The notes beneath the pieces are model-generated. The model worked only from the letters and a program-made list of their open reading frames with translations, was not told the origin of the DNA and searched no databases. Made by a program: the position numbers and the translations under genes. Shown here piece after piece: positions 29,956 through 41,634 of a stretch of 52,947 nt of DNA (the first letter of the stretch is position 1; each line of letters opens with the position of its first letter). The stretch lies in assembly GCA_900618795.1 (NCBI GenBank), contig UYJD01000007.1, forward strand, positions 820,586-873,532, written 5' to 3'. Source of the stretch: Cyanodermella asteris. Lineage: Eukaryota; Ascomycota; Lecanoromycetes; Ostropales; Stictidaceae.

Positions 29956-32615
29956 GACAAATGTGATTGTGTGCTGAATCATGCCCGAGGTCCTCGCGCA
30001 ACTAATTTCTTGATCCTAAATGAAACATCCTTAAGACAATGTCCAAGCTTCATGAAGAGATCGTTGCGAAAAATCTGTCATGGGAAGCATCCGCACTCTT
30101 AGCCCACTACCCGTGAGTGCCATCTAGCCATCCCTGTCAGGACTCCATGGCAGTTTTGAACGATGGACAGCCTTGACAGAGCTTTCACCTAGGCATCATT
30201 ACTGTGCCGCACTCGAACACTCTACCTGAAAGGACACAAATCATGGATTTGGCCAGAAGCGAAAGAACAAGTTCCCGGACCGAATCCGTGCGATGGCTGG
30301 CGAGGCTGTGCAGGGGTAGATGGCTTCGTGAGTCCGTACCGCTCATTTCGCTCGTCCAATCGCTTCGGAAGTTTTAAATTATTTCTAAGCGGCAGCATGG
30401 CCAGTCCTTCAGCTCTCGGAAGCTTTCAACATCGTAAACTCGTTTGGCTCACGGGAGTGAGATCGCACCTCGACGAGACGCTGCAGAGAACGAAGCAAGG
30501 GTGTTTCCAAGCCTCATAATCCAGTCAAGCAATGTAAGGAGGTCTGACGGCCCACCAACGGCCGGTGAGTCTCAGGCGATCAAGGATAAGGCGAAGCATG
30601 AGGAAATCCGTAGGCACAGAGCCCGCGAAGAACGCGTCGGGGCCGAGGAATTGTGTTCGATCTCCAGCACTGCTATGTATCTCATAAGCTCCAAAGAGAT
30701 TCGACGATGCATAGTGTACATGTCTCGGCCGAGTAAATCGCACTCGCCGGTGTATCAGTCTACGGATGCCTCGCTTCTGTGGTAGTGGCCGAAGCACCGG
30801 CCACGTCTCGTCTGCTAACATGTCTTCATATTTGATGCTTGCGGTGGTAGGCGTACATACGAGCTCATGCACAGGTTCTTGCCAACAGTGATGGCAGTGC
30901 CCGATATTTTAGTGAGTAAGGCGAAGGATGGGGTGCCTCGAAAGGGACAACGGAAGGCGACAGCGTCTGTGGCGCTCCCTGCTTGATATCTGTGGCTGAG
31001 GGCATCTGAATCCGGCGAATGAGCGGGTCGGCTCCAGACAAGTCTGTGGCTAGAAGCTGTGGCTGAAGCATCCCTTAGCTATCGTTACCATGCGAGCCAA
31101 GTAGGCGCCACCCGACAATGTTAATGCCAGGCCACGAAACATCATTGCTGAAACGAGTGTGACTACTTATAGGCTGTCAGAACTTTACCATTCTCCAGGC
31201 AGCTACGAACTCTAGCCACAAAGCATAACCGAGCAGACGACTCAGCAATAGCGAGAGCTAGGCTAGCACCTTGACCTTGTGGCGTCCGGGCCGATGAGAT
31301 CCTGATGTCCGACAAACGAAGGCTGTGGTATTATGCGTTATGCATTTTAGCCATACAGCAGTGGCTGGAACAGCAGAAGTCTGCCGAAACAGTGGACTTG
31401 AATCTCTATGACACGTGTGGTCCCTTACCAGTACTCAAATTCATGAATGAACACGCAGTCATGAAATGCCTGAGGCCAACGATAAGTGCATATCGACGAC
31501 GCTTCCTGCGAAGGAACGCATGGTCATGTCGGCGGCAAGCGAGCCTGTATCTGAATTGCGCACATGGTCTGGGGTAGGACATGAAAGCGGCCTAGAGATT
31601 CCAGCAGCTGTCCTTTGCAGACTTGACGGCTCTGTTTTAGGCGCAGACATGGGCAAGACTCGTTAGTCGCTAGGCCTTGATGACAGACTAGGCTTCAGGA
31701 GTGGCATTTTGTTTACCGGAAGCTGCTGGATGCGGATGTGCATAACAATAATTTCTAGCAGGACGAATGCGCGTGAGTGTGGAGCCGATCTACTTAAGTA
31801 CCGACCATAGGTGAGTATGGTGTCAGCCACAGCACAGCCACGTCTATGGAGCACCCGCCTCACTTTTTCTGTGGCTGGAGCGCCTGAAAGTGAGCAGCTG
31901 ACGTGTTACTGCGCGAATCAACGGCGGATTGTTCATGTGTTTCCCGATGTTGTCCAGTACCACACTGTGGAGCGCCCAAGAGATTCCCGCAGCCGCCGGA
32001 CTGCCTCTCTCGTCCAGGGACAAGTTGATAGCTGTAAGCCAGTAGATACTAGCACCCTGCTCAGCAGCTTGTCCAGGTGCGGATCCCCCGTGCAGACTCG
32101 CCGGTCATCGGCAAGCGTCTGCTGCCAAGTTCGCCATGCTCGTCATCGTCACTCTGCGAGCCCATACGACGTCTGACTTCATTCAAACTTCTTGTGCGCG
32201 CCACCTTTGCAAGTCATCACCTCAGCTGTCTGCCTATGAGTGCGCAATTGAAATGAATAACGTGGGCTGTGACAACCATTGCTGAGTGACGGCTCGACTG
32301 CGCCTTGAGCCCACTTCCGGCGCATGCGTTACCAAACCGTTTGCACAGCCTCACTCGTGCAAATCCCCTTTCTTTAGGCGCTTCAAAGATCTTTGAAATG
32401 TCAGTGTCTGTCCTTGCCTACAGTACCCTTGTTCACCCCTTCCTGCTGTGATAAAGAGGCTGTCTTTCTGTCATCCAGCCTTGCCACCCGAAACTGCTCT
32501 CACTGCGCAACGCGACCTCGAATCCTACCTACTCTATCATTCTCGACTTGGCGCCTTCCCATCTCTTAACCAGCACAGCAGCCCTCTCCTTGTGAGCAGC
32601 ACGCTACCCACATTC
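29956..32615. other. Gene-poor stretch of 2.7 kb
   Basis: No open frame here carries a recognisable domain. A short spliced frame near 30050-30378 (MSKLHEEIVAKNL...) is possible but weak. The stretch holds six scattered copies of TGTGGCT (separate entry). The last 200 bp are pyrimidine-rich and probably form the promoter and leader of the gene at 32616. Confidence 0.45.
30991..31879. repeat. Scattered short motif TGTGGCT, six copies
   Basis: TGTGGCT occurs at 30991, 31045, 31058 and 31870 on the plus strand. Its complement AGCCACA/AGCCACG occurs at 31824 and 31835, all in a gene-free stretch. Chance would give about 0.1 copy of the heptamer in this length; one minus-strand copy matches only six of seven bases. 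Confidence 0.5.
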
Positions 32616-33950
32616 ATGACTACTCCAGCATGGCAAGTGCCCGCGCCGGCCGAATTCACAAACCAGGCTTTTGAGCGGAGAAAGCCCTCTCTCAGAGTTG
32701 TACCGAGCCCAAGCGCAAAGAGCCAGGAGTTCGAACAGTCAACCAGCAGATTTCCTACTAGCTCATCCTCGCCGGGCGCCCTGCTTACTCCGACGACTCC
32801 AAAATCTCCCAACTCACAGGCGTCATTCAAGCAGAAGATGCATTTTCGCATGCGCAGCATTTCAGGCAAGACGCCGCTGACCCCCGCAAAGAAGTGGGAA
32901 CGACTATCGGACAAGGATAAGAGCACGTCAGATAAATTTGTCAGAAATGCGGTGTCCATGTGCGGGTTGGCGGGTTTCTCTTGGACGAAAACACATGAAT
33001 ATATCTCGGTGGCCACGGAACTTCCCCTCGATCCGCAGTACCTGCTACGACCGGACGAACCCATTGTGTCCGAAAACGATCAATCGTCAAGTGCCAATTC
33101 GAGTCGGCGACCAAGCACCAGCCAGCTCCTTGCGCCTGAAATGGCGTCGCGACCGGGCTCTGCCACACCTTCTACGCTCTCTGCCTCTAGCTCCACCAGC
33201 TCCCTGGTTCCTGATACCAAACCGGTCTTGACCAGAATCCGTCTTTTGTTCGAGAAAATGCAGCAAGAAAGGGACCCGATCTATATGCACTACATCAACC
33301 TTCCGAAAAATAATCTCAAGAAAATGCACGCTCACGCGGTCGCACAGCATCGTGCCGCCGTTCTGCGAGTGGAGCGCGCTTCATTGATGGACGCCATTGA
33401 ATTCGACAAGAAGGCTGCAAAGTCCCGCGACATGGAGATGGCTGTGGCAAAGTTGAGGTTCGAGATGGAGCTTGACGTCGAGGCTGCTGTTACCGACGAT
33501 CACGCTCACCTCTCAAACGGTATGCTCACAAACGTCAAGAATGCCGAAGAGGCAGCTCGGCATGAGGCAGGCATTGAGGCATCGATCAAGACCTCGCGCT
33601 CTATAGCTTCTTTTGGTTCGCGATTATCACGTTCAGGAACAAGTGACATGCGAACGGAGGCCAGCAACAACAACCGAGTCAGCGGCGTCCCTACGATAGT
33701 CACCACAGTTTCAGATATGCTGCCATTACACATGCGACAACTCAGCACGGGCAGCAGCCTGGACAGGCCCGCAAGCCCGGCCAGCGCTAAGAGCGAAGGT
33801 CATGTGCAAAGTCACGACACATGGCAGCGATTACAAGAGGCTCGACACAAGTTTACGCGGAGATCACGAAGCAGGGTCGATGGTGTTGCTCAGCCCGGAG
33901 AAGCACAGCGCATAGACGAGCGAGGCTTCTTTTCACCACGGCCTTCCTGA
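32616..33950 (+). CDS. Unknown disordered protein with central coiled coil
   Basis: The frame is 444 residues from the first ATG (32616, MTTPAWQVPAPAEF); it stays open upstream without an ATG. The N-terminal third is low-complexity Ser/Pro/Thr. A conserved-looking block, KKWERLSDKDKSTSDKFVRN then MCGLAGFSWTKTHEYI, is followed by another disordered part. Next come a helical coiled-coil region (RIRLLFEKMQQERDPIYMHY, AVAQHRAAVLRVERASLMDA) and a Ser-rich basic tail ending RGFFSPRPS. I do not recognise the family. No signal peptide or membrane segment is seen. Confidence 0.65.
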   Translation: MTTPAWQVPAPAEFTNQAFERRKPSLRVVPSPSAKSQEFEQSTSRFPTSSSSPGALLTPTTPKSPNSQASFKQKMHFRMRSISGKTPLTPAKKWERLSDKDKSTSDKFVRNAVSMCGLAGFSWTKTHEYISVATELPLDPQYLLRPDEPIVSENDQSSSANSSRRPSTSQLLAPEMASRPGSATPSTLSASSSTSSLVPDTKPVLTRIRLLFEKMQQERDPIYMHYINLPKNNLKKMHAHAVAQHRAAVLRVERASLMDAIEFDKKAAKSRDMEMAVAKLRFEMELDVEAAVTDDHAHLSNGMLTNVKNAEEAARHEAGIEASIKTSRSIASFGSRLSRSGTSDMRTEASNNNRVSGVPTIVTTVSDMLPLHMRQLSTGSSLDRPASPASAKSEGHVQSHDTWQRLQEARHKFTRRSRSRVDGVAQPGEAQRIDERGFFSPRPS

Positions 33951-35964
33951 GTTTCAGCTTGAACAATTTTCTTCTTCAGCGCTCCTTTTGCAGCAACTGG
34001 TTGCTAAGCACACTATGTCGTTCTAATTATCGCATGCGAGAACGCTACCGCATGACAGCGACCTCTCTTATGACTCATTTCAGGGCATTTGTTGCTCAAA
34101 TTACATGACATGGCCGCCGCGTCGGCAAGTCAGGTCTATGCAGCCACTGGCACATAGCAAATGACTTTGTACAATGATTACCTTTTGTGACGGCCGTGTT
34201 GAGATGCCACTGGTGGCATCGTAGGATGTGATGATCACCATGTGCCAGCGAAAGCGCATGCATGCATGCAGCAAGCAACGGGCACATGTCGCCTGCCTCG
34301 AATTTTACATGTTCACATGATTCAATTACACTCTTTCGTGCTAGCTCTGTGAACGCGCGTGTTCAAAACTCTTGTTCATGCAAAGCTCATGCTTGACGTT
34401 TAACGTGGTATCTGGTTGAAACGCACGATGCGTGCAACGTCCCAACAAAAAAATCCCACGAACGATCGTAGAACCGAGTCAGTTCGGCGGGGAGTGCGGA
34501 ATCGCTCTCATGGAAACGAACAGTAGCGGGCCCAAGGGTCATTCTGTAGAGACGCAGTGAGAGCTCGGCGGTAAAGTCCTATGCGATCGAGCTGACAGGA
34601 TTGCGCGAGCTTCTCACGCTCATGAAAGACTGTCAGAAGTCATCACCATAACACATCACTGTAAATCCACGCAAAGACGTGCTGATCCCGCCAATGTAGT
34701 CGCGCAAGCGCTGCACAAGTGACTACCTAGTTATGTGGACTCACAAGGACACAGCCTCGTCAAAGAAAAATCATGCTGAGACGGTCGTCAAGACAGCGCG
34801 AATCCGGATGTTGGAGACGTGCCCATCTCTCCGTTTCGCCTGTTGCAGTGGCCCTAATATTATTTGAGTTAGAACAGAGGCCAGCGGATGCAGAGCACCT
34901 CCAAATCAGCATGCTTCCTTTTGGCGGGTCATCTTGATGCGCTCAGACACTACTGGGTGATTACCATATGTCCGTGGCGGCCATGACTTGCTATTATTGT
35001 CGCGGTTGTCTCGGCTGCAGGGCCTTTGCCGGTCTGTGAGCCTTGGGATGGCAAGTCGTGGCCGGGACGCCTTCGCATGGCTTTTGCCTGCTAACGGGTC
35101 TACTCAAAGCAAGCAAGCGTCATGGAGAGAAATATACCACGCTGTTGATTAGATGCTGTATGCTGCTGCGGGCGGTCAGGGGCGGCCGAGTTGGCGAAGC
35201 CTACGATTCGACTGCTGAGTGAGCGGCGCTGCATGAATGTCTGTCTGCTGGTCTAGCACTAATCCGGAGCGAATGCTCGAGCCGCCTGCACCAGACACGC
35301 CCCATCCCACAGCACCACCACAACGCTCCTCTTCCTCATTCTCGCCGTCAGCCCAGCATCCTAGTCGCTCTGTTGTAGAGAGCAACTCGCTGACTCACGA
35401 CCGTTCGCTTTCATTGTTTCCAGCTGTCGCAAGTTACCGCGCTTATCGTCTTAAACCCCGTCCTCCCTGCGTCAGCATCGCCTTGTCTGCTCCCTACTCC
35501 AGCCCCCCGTTCTACCGCACCCGCACCATACCAATCTCAGAAACTACGGAGACCTGCCCATGTATTCGACGGCATCGCTTCAGTTTCACGCTACACGATA
35601 ACTTGGACACGGCCACGCGACAGCTTCCCTGGCTCTTTGGGCACCACCTTCTGACCAGCAGGCACAAATTTTCCTCGGTCATCGGTCATCGTTCTGGTGC
35701 TTTCAGACAGCGTTCACCCCAGATCGACGAGTGGTGGATTTGGTACGCGCTGCGACGCTGGCCGGGATATCTTTGGGAGCCTTCCGAGACAAGCCCGGCT
35801 GGGCAGGCATACACAGCCAAAGGCCTCACCACGATCGACTGCGTCAGGAAACTGCTCATTTGGCAGAGCATGCAGAGTTGTCTGTAAGAGGAAGAGATAG
35901 AGACGCAACATATCGGTGACCCGCGGCCACTAGGCTCAAGTTATTGGACAGCCATCTCGTTACC
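33951..35964. other. Gene-poor stretch and STE50 promoter/leader
   Basis: From 33951 to about 35200 I see nothing that reads as a gene. From about 35300 to 35650 the plus strand is pyrimidine-rich, typical of a fungal promoter and 5' leader. The 216-codon open frame 35237..35887 there has no motif and is probably leader sequence that would act as an upstream open frame if transcribed. Confidence 0.45.
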
Positions 35965-37572
35965 ATGTCGTTCCCAACGCCGCATTATCACGCCGACTCG
36001 GATGCTGACGATGAATACGAACGTTCTATCTTGACATCTCCGATGCCGCCAACAGATGACGAGACATCTAGTATTGGAGACAGTGAGCATGGGTCTCATG
36101 AACATACCCCAACGACGTTCGAGGCTTCGGACTACGGGAGATCGAGTCCCAGGACAATCATCACCGACTGGTCAACTGAAGAGTGCGCAAGGTTTCTGAC
36201 CAGCATAGGATTAGGACAGTATGGAAGAGCGTTCCGAGGTGAGCAGGACGTACAATGAGATGGTGCGACAAGAGTGAGAAGTGGACTGACACTCGGATCA
36301 GAGAACGAAATCGTCGGCGAAGCCATCGTTCAATTACACCACGATGAATTGAAGGAGATGGGCGTGAAGAGCATGGGACATCGTTTGACAATACTTGGAG
36401 CTATATATGACACGAAGGTCAAGCAAAATGTGGACATTGATTTGGACCACTACGTGCCGCCATGTACGTACACGCCATATTGTCACGACTTTGCGGTGCT
36501 AACAGTTTTCAGCGAAAGAAGAAGAATCAAAGACCCGTCAAGCTACTCAGGAAGATTTGTCGAGGATCATACATTCCATTCAAATCAGGGATCAACGTAT
36601 ATTGGATGCGGAGTCAGCCCTGAAGCGTATGCAAGAGAAGTACGATAAGCTACGAGAGGAACTGTTACCAGTATTCAAGATGGCCAAAGAGAAGTATGAA
36701 AAAGCACATGCGTTTGATGATCTATTGCTGAATTTGCCAGGAACGCATCATTGCCCTCGCCAGTCTTTCCAAATGGCTCGTCCAGCTTGGGTAGGTCCGG
36801 ATCAACGAAAAACAAGAATGGTCTAGTATTGAGTTCAGCACCTTCGATAACACAAAATTCCTCCCCAACATGGCCCCTGCCGGAACGATCGTCAAACGCA
36901 GACTCAAGTGTTAACGCATCGGCCGCTTCGACTGTGGCCGCATCAGCACTGGCAGCTGAGGCCATGAACAGCCTAGGGGTGGGCGCCACATTCCCTTCCC
37001 CCAATACCTTCCCATCTCCGGGAGTTTCACCTGGCATCCACTATCAAGGGACGATCGACACCAAGCGTGGTTATGGCTGCCAATCTGTATACGATCCTTC
37101 GATCGTAAGCACACCGGTACATGATTACGAAAATCGCAACTCGATAATAAGGCCAGGAACAGCTCAAGCACAAAGACGTAACAACACCGCGCCTTCTATC
37201 ATCGAAAAGTCCGACGAATCGGGTCCGCCCGCTGTCGAAGTGTTTAAGTCTTTCCGTGTCAGTATGGACGATCCGTGCTACAAGGTTCTCCCAGCTGCAC
37301 TCAAGAAATATCAGATCGATGCCGACTGGAAACAGTACGCCCTGTACATTGTTTACGGTGACCAAGAGCGATGCTTAGGACTCGAAGAGAAGCCATTAAT
37401 TCTGTTCAAGCAGCTTGATAAGGAAGGGCGGAAGCCCATGTTTATGCTGCGTCGCCACGTCACACCAGAGCATGGCTTTACAGGGACGAACAGCGGAGCA
37501 GCGAATTCGTTTGGACAGGGCTTACAGGAACGAAATGGAAGCAAGATTCAGCTACCTGGAGGAGTGCTGTGA
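35965..37572 (+). CDS. STE50: MAPK adaptor Ste50 (SAM and RA domains)
   Basis: There are four exons: 35965..36238, 36302..36463, 36513..36693 and 36741..37572, giving 482 residues. The first join completes the SAM domain (DWSTEECARFLTSIGLGQYGRAFRENEIVGEAIVQLHHDELKEMGV in parts; about 68-135). The second leads into a helix (SKEEESKTRQATQED, then HSIQIRDQRILDAESALKRM). The third restores LLPVFKMAKEKNASLPSP. After a Ser/Pro linker comes the Ras-association domain (about 315-425; FKSFRVSMDDPCYKVLPAAL, YALYIVYGDQERCLGLEEKPL, FMLRRH). Ste50 couples Ste11 MAPKKK to Cdc42 and Opy2 or Sho1 at the membrane in the osmotic, mating and filamentous pathways. The start is the ATG in a favourable ACC ATG context. 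Confidence 0.92.
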
Positions 37573-38043
37573 TGAGCAAGATGGACAACTGTCACGGATG
37601 GACGTATTGGGTGATTATGAATTACGGCTGAAAGCTTTACAGAAGTTCAAAAGGTTGTGTTCCTGTCAGCAACGCCTTTCGCGGAAATTGGAAGGCAGCG
37701 GGCAAGGCGTTTGAGGCATCGGCACTTGGCGAGGTGCGGCTGGACTGCAGCTGGCTGGAGGGGCGATATGGAGGTGTGGGCAGCACAGCACTACTTGGGT
37801 ATTTATTAAAGACACTATTGTCACCTGGGCGGCGACCGTGAAACAATCAGCGGGAATATGTCACCTCAACTATCTCCTTACATACAGAATCCGTACCTAC
37901 GTAGTGGTGCTGAGGGACTGCGCCCGTAAAGTACCAGATCGGTCGAAAGTCCGGAATGAAGCGCGCTAGCCGAGCCGGCGCGTAACTACAACAAGAATCC
38001 AAAGCAGCACACGCGTTGGTACACAGCCATGTGCGCCGCGTGA
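37573..38043. other. Intergenic between STE50 and PIF1
   Basis: The sequence holds the STE50 3' end and the PIF1 promoter. No further gene or site is recognised. Confidence 0.5.
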
Positions 38044-40823
38044 ATGCTTCGTCTAATCGGACGCGCCCGCGAATACTGCAGCACAGTCGCCCGCGTCAGC
38101 TCCCCTTCGAGCGACTTCTCGCAGAGGCAACTCGCAGTGGCGCTATGTCTGCGTCCCGTACGTCCGTTGAACCGTTGTGATCGCCTCTCGAGCCACCACC
38201 ATTATACGACCCGCACCGCCGTCATGCTGGCATCCGCCGTTCAGAAGAACAAGGCTGCACAGCAGCAGGGCACTTCCAGGCCGCTCGGGCAGCAAATATT
38301 CTCCAGCAGCCCGCCATCGCATACATCCAAAGTTCCAGGAGCGCCATTTTCAAGAGTTGGGAGTAACGGCGGGCAACCTCTCACAGCTGCGTCGTCGAGC
38401 AAGGTCAACGGAGTGAGCCCGTACACGAATCCCCTCAAGAGGACATCGTCTGGCATATCGACTGCGTCGAATAGTACCGGCGGCTCGCGCAGTTTCTCGG
38501 GTCCTCATACCAAAAAGGCGGCTTCGGCCGCCATGCCCGCAAGTAATCCACTACAGAAGCTCCATCAGGAAGTCTACTTTGACGAGAATGACTTTGTTGA
38601 TGATGCAGACATCAACCTCGACGAACCACCTCCGGAGCCTCTGCCATCCAAATCTCCTGCTGCAACCATTTCCTACCCTTCGCTACCCCCCGTCGAACAG
38701 TCGTACCCGCAAAAACAGCCAGAGTACCCCAAGATCTCAAGCAGTGATGCTCTGCTTGCGTGGGACTCATCGTCTCCAATACCCACAAAACAGGCGGATT
38801 TGGGCCAATTTCGACGGCCTACACAACCAGCTGCGAGAAAGCTGCCAGCTGCCAATCAAGGACCAGTGGAGGTGATTGACCTCGACACAGCAGAAGCGGA
38901 GCGCCCTACCAAGCGACGGACTCTGCCTTGGCTCACACAGCCAGCTGACTCCATGAGCAAAGAGTACGATGCCGGGAGCCAGCGTATGAAGCGCCCGAAG
39001 AAGGAGCAGCCTGGCTCTGCAATGCAGACGCCTGCTTCGAAGAGGGCTGACCCCTATCCATGGAACCAGACTGCAAGTGCTGTGAAAGCAGAACAAAGGA
39101 GACACCGACTAGAGTCAGGGGTCCAGGAAGGATCGAGGGACAAGACAAACGTAGTTGAGGAAGACGACGCAGCGCCTTCACGCAAAGCAAAATCTAGCAA
39201 GAAACATGTAGCCCCCGTCTTTTTGAGTCCAGAACAGCAAAAGGTACTGAAATTGGTCATCGAAGACAAAAAGAGCGTCTTTTTCACAGGTTCGGCTGGT
39301 ACTGGAAAATCCGTGCTCATGCGGGAGATTATCGCCAAACTACGCCAAATTCACAAGGGCGACTCGGATCGCGTTGCTGTCACGGCATCTACAGGGTTGG
39401 CGGCTTGCAACATCGGAGGCAATACGCTGCACAGCTTTTCTGGCATTGGGCTAGGCAAGGAAGGTGTTGATCAACTGACCAAGAGGGTACGGAAGAACCA
39501 GAAAACCGTCCAGAGATGGCAGCGGACAAAAGTCCTTATCATCGATGAGATATCTATGATCGATGGAGGCTTGTTTGATAAGCTGGAGGCTATCGCTCGA
39601 AATATCCGCAGGAAGTCCGCTCCTTTTGGTGGTATACAACTGGTCATCACTGGAGACTTCTTCCAACTGCCACCGGTTGGTGATGGAGGCGCAGGCGCAA
39701 AGTTTTCATTCGATGCCGCAACTTGGAACACTTGCATCGACCACACAATTGGCTTGACTCAAGTTTTTCGTCAAAGAGATCCTGGTGAGTCATGTAAAAC
39801 CAGCCACAGTCTAGGGAAATCGTTGACATTCTTGCAGTATTCGCCGGCATGCTGAACGAGATGCGTGTTGGTAAGCTTAGTCCTTCGTCTATCAAAGCAT
39901 TCCAACGGCTAGCACGTCCTCTCATCACCACAAACAAAGAGCAAGCCATCGAGGTAGAGGCAACAGAGCTCTTTCCGACTCGAAACGAGGTGGAACGTGC
40001 CAATGGTATGCGTCTGCAACGCTTAGCAGGAACAGGCTTTCCTTTCCCAGCGACCGACGGTGGTTCCTTGAAGGACAAAATGCAACGCGACAAGCTACTT
40101 GCAAACTGCATGGCACCTCAAATGATTCATCTGAAGAAAGGAGCGCAAGTCATGCTCATCAAGAACATCGATGATACTCTCGTCAATGGTTCCATTGGAA
40201 AGGTTGTGGCATTCATGGACGAACGGACCTTTGATCATTACGACGAAAATGAAGACGAATTTCTATCGACACAGGCCCCAGAAACCGCCGACGCTCCAGA
40301 CGCCCGGAAGAGCTTGAAGGGGTTCATGAATTCGGGCGCGGGGAATACAAGCCAAAACTGGCCAGTGGTCCGGTTTCAGATACCTGATGGAACGACGAGA
40401 GATCTTTTGTGTCAGCCCGAGACCTGGAAGATCGAACAGCCTGATGGCGAAGTTCTCGCCTCGAGAGCCCAAATCCCCCTGATCCTCGCGTGGGCATTAT
40501 CCATCCACAAGGCTCAAGGCCAGACATTGGAGAAGGTCAAAGTCGACCTCCGCAAAGTCTTTGAGAAGGGCCAGGCATACGTGGCGCTGTCGCGTGCGAC
40601 AACGCAAGAGGGGCTGCAGGTGACAGGCTTCAACCCTTCCAAAGTGCAAGCTCACGAGCGTGTACGCAGGTTTTACGACTCGCTATACGGCGTGGATACC
40701 ATTTTGACTTCTGGCCTTGGGCCCGCTCGCAAGAAGGACCGAGTTCAGACTGGGTTGTTTGAAGAGGACGAGTTTCCATTCGGGCCAGATGAAGAGCATA
40801 TTATGGCCCAAATGGATATGTAG
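38044..40823 (+). CDS. PIF1: Pif1-family 5'-3' DNA helicase
   Basis: There are two exons, 38044..39784 and 39838..40823 (53-bp intron), giving 908 residues. After about 390 disordered residues the helicase core begins at [12 protein letters not shown]: Walker A GSAGTGKS (about 416-423), motif Ia VTASTGLAA, Walker [11 protein letters not shown] (about 498-507), GDFFQLPPV, and FRQRDP joined to [12 protein letters not shown] by the splice. Late motifs include [26 protein letters not shown] and AYVALSRA. Pif1 unwinds G-quadruplexes, removes telomerase and acts on mitochondrial DNA. The first Met (38044) opens an Arg-rich, acid-free leader ([20 protein letters not shown]) suited to mitochondrial import. 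A second in-frame Met at 38224 would give an 848-residue nuclear form. A VEVIDLD motif at about 275 looks like a SUMO-interaction site. Confidence 0.93.
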
Positions 40824-41634
40824 AATGACGAGCTACTTGATGTTCTCTTGGGCTGGGGGTTCAGATCTACTGGCTTAGCATGGCGCAAGGCAACAGGCCG
40901 GCCCGAGGACAAACATCACAAATGTAAATACTGTTACGAAGACTAGGAACGCCTCTTACTTTGCTTTGTGAGATCCACGAAACACTTGCCCAGTACCTAC
41001 AAACGAAGACTTGAATAGCGACTGCTTCGCCATCGAGGTGCTTACCCTGATCGGCTTTACGAAACGATCTCGCCACGTACAAAATGGGTTTGGACTGTAC
41101 GCCAGTTCTTAAAGACCGTTGTTCATTGTATACTGGGAAGGCTATGGAACTGCAGTGTACAGAAACCATGCAAATTATGCCCACGGGGATCGCGCCGAAA
41201 ACCGAAAACTTTTCTGAAACCTTCCATCCACGTCTTGTTCTAAGCCCGATTATCAGTTCAAGGCCATCCGAGCTGGCTTTCTTTGGTACCCATAAAATCC
41301 AAGTGAGGACAGAAGGCTTGCTTGGAACACGCCGGAAAATTGGGTCGCCAAATCAGCTCATCATCAAAAGAGGAATATGCCGTAACGCAAGATGGGAGAT
41401 CATGAGCTGCGAACCGAACCTGAACAGTATCATTGTGAGATCAGGAGAGTCGTGAGGGTATCATTGGTGCAAACAGAAGTCCAGATTTGTAGGAAAAGTC
41501 GCAGCGCCTAGTGTCACTGACGAGCGAGATGACAGCCCGGACATCGTGAACCGAAAGAGAAAACGTTGCTGACAAACTGAAATCGGAAACTCGAAAGAGC
41601 ACAGCTTGCAATCTCTAGGCTGCAGATAATCCGC
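40824..41634. other. Intergenic, tail-to-tail, nothing identified
   Basis: This is the stretch between the 3' ends of PIF1 and PUB1. It probably carries both 3' UTRs, and no gene-like frame is present. Confidence 0.5.

Noticed and set aside
30050-30378. Possible two-exon small gene (MSKLHEEIVAKNL...)
   Set aside because: The donor is acceptable but the acceptor is ambiguous, and the second part is Arg/Ser-rich without pattern. Support is too weak.
34255-34270. GCATGCATGCATGC palindromic run
   Set aside because: Short alternating self-complementary sequence with no nearby gene or repeated copy of similar size; likely chance.
35237-35887. 216-codon plus-strand frame upstream of STE50
   Set aside because: It is pyrimidine-rich, promoter-like DNA with no protein features; more likely STE50 leader.
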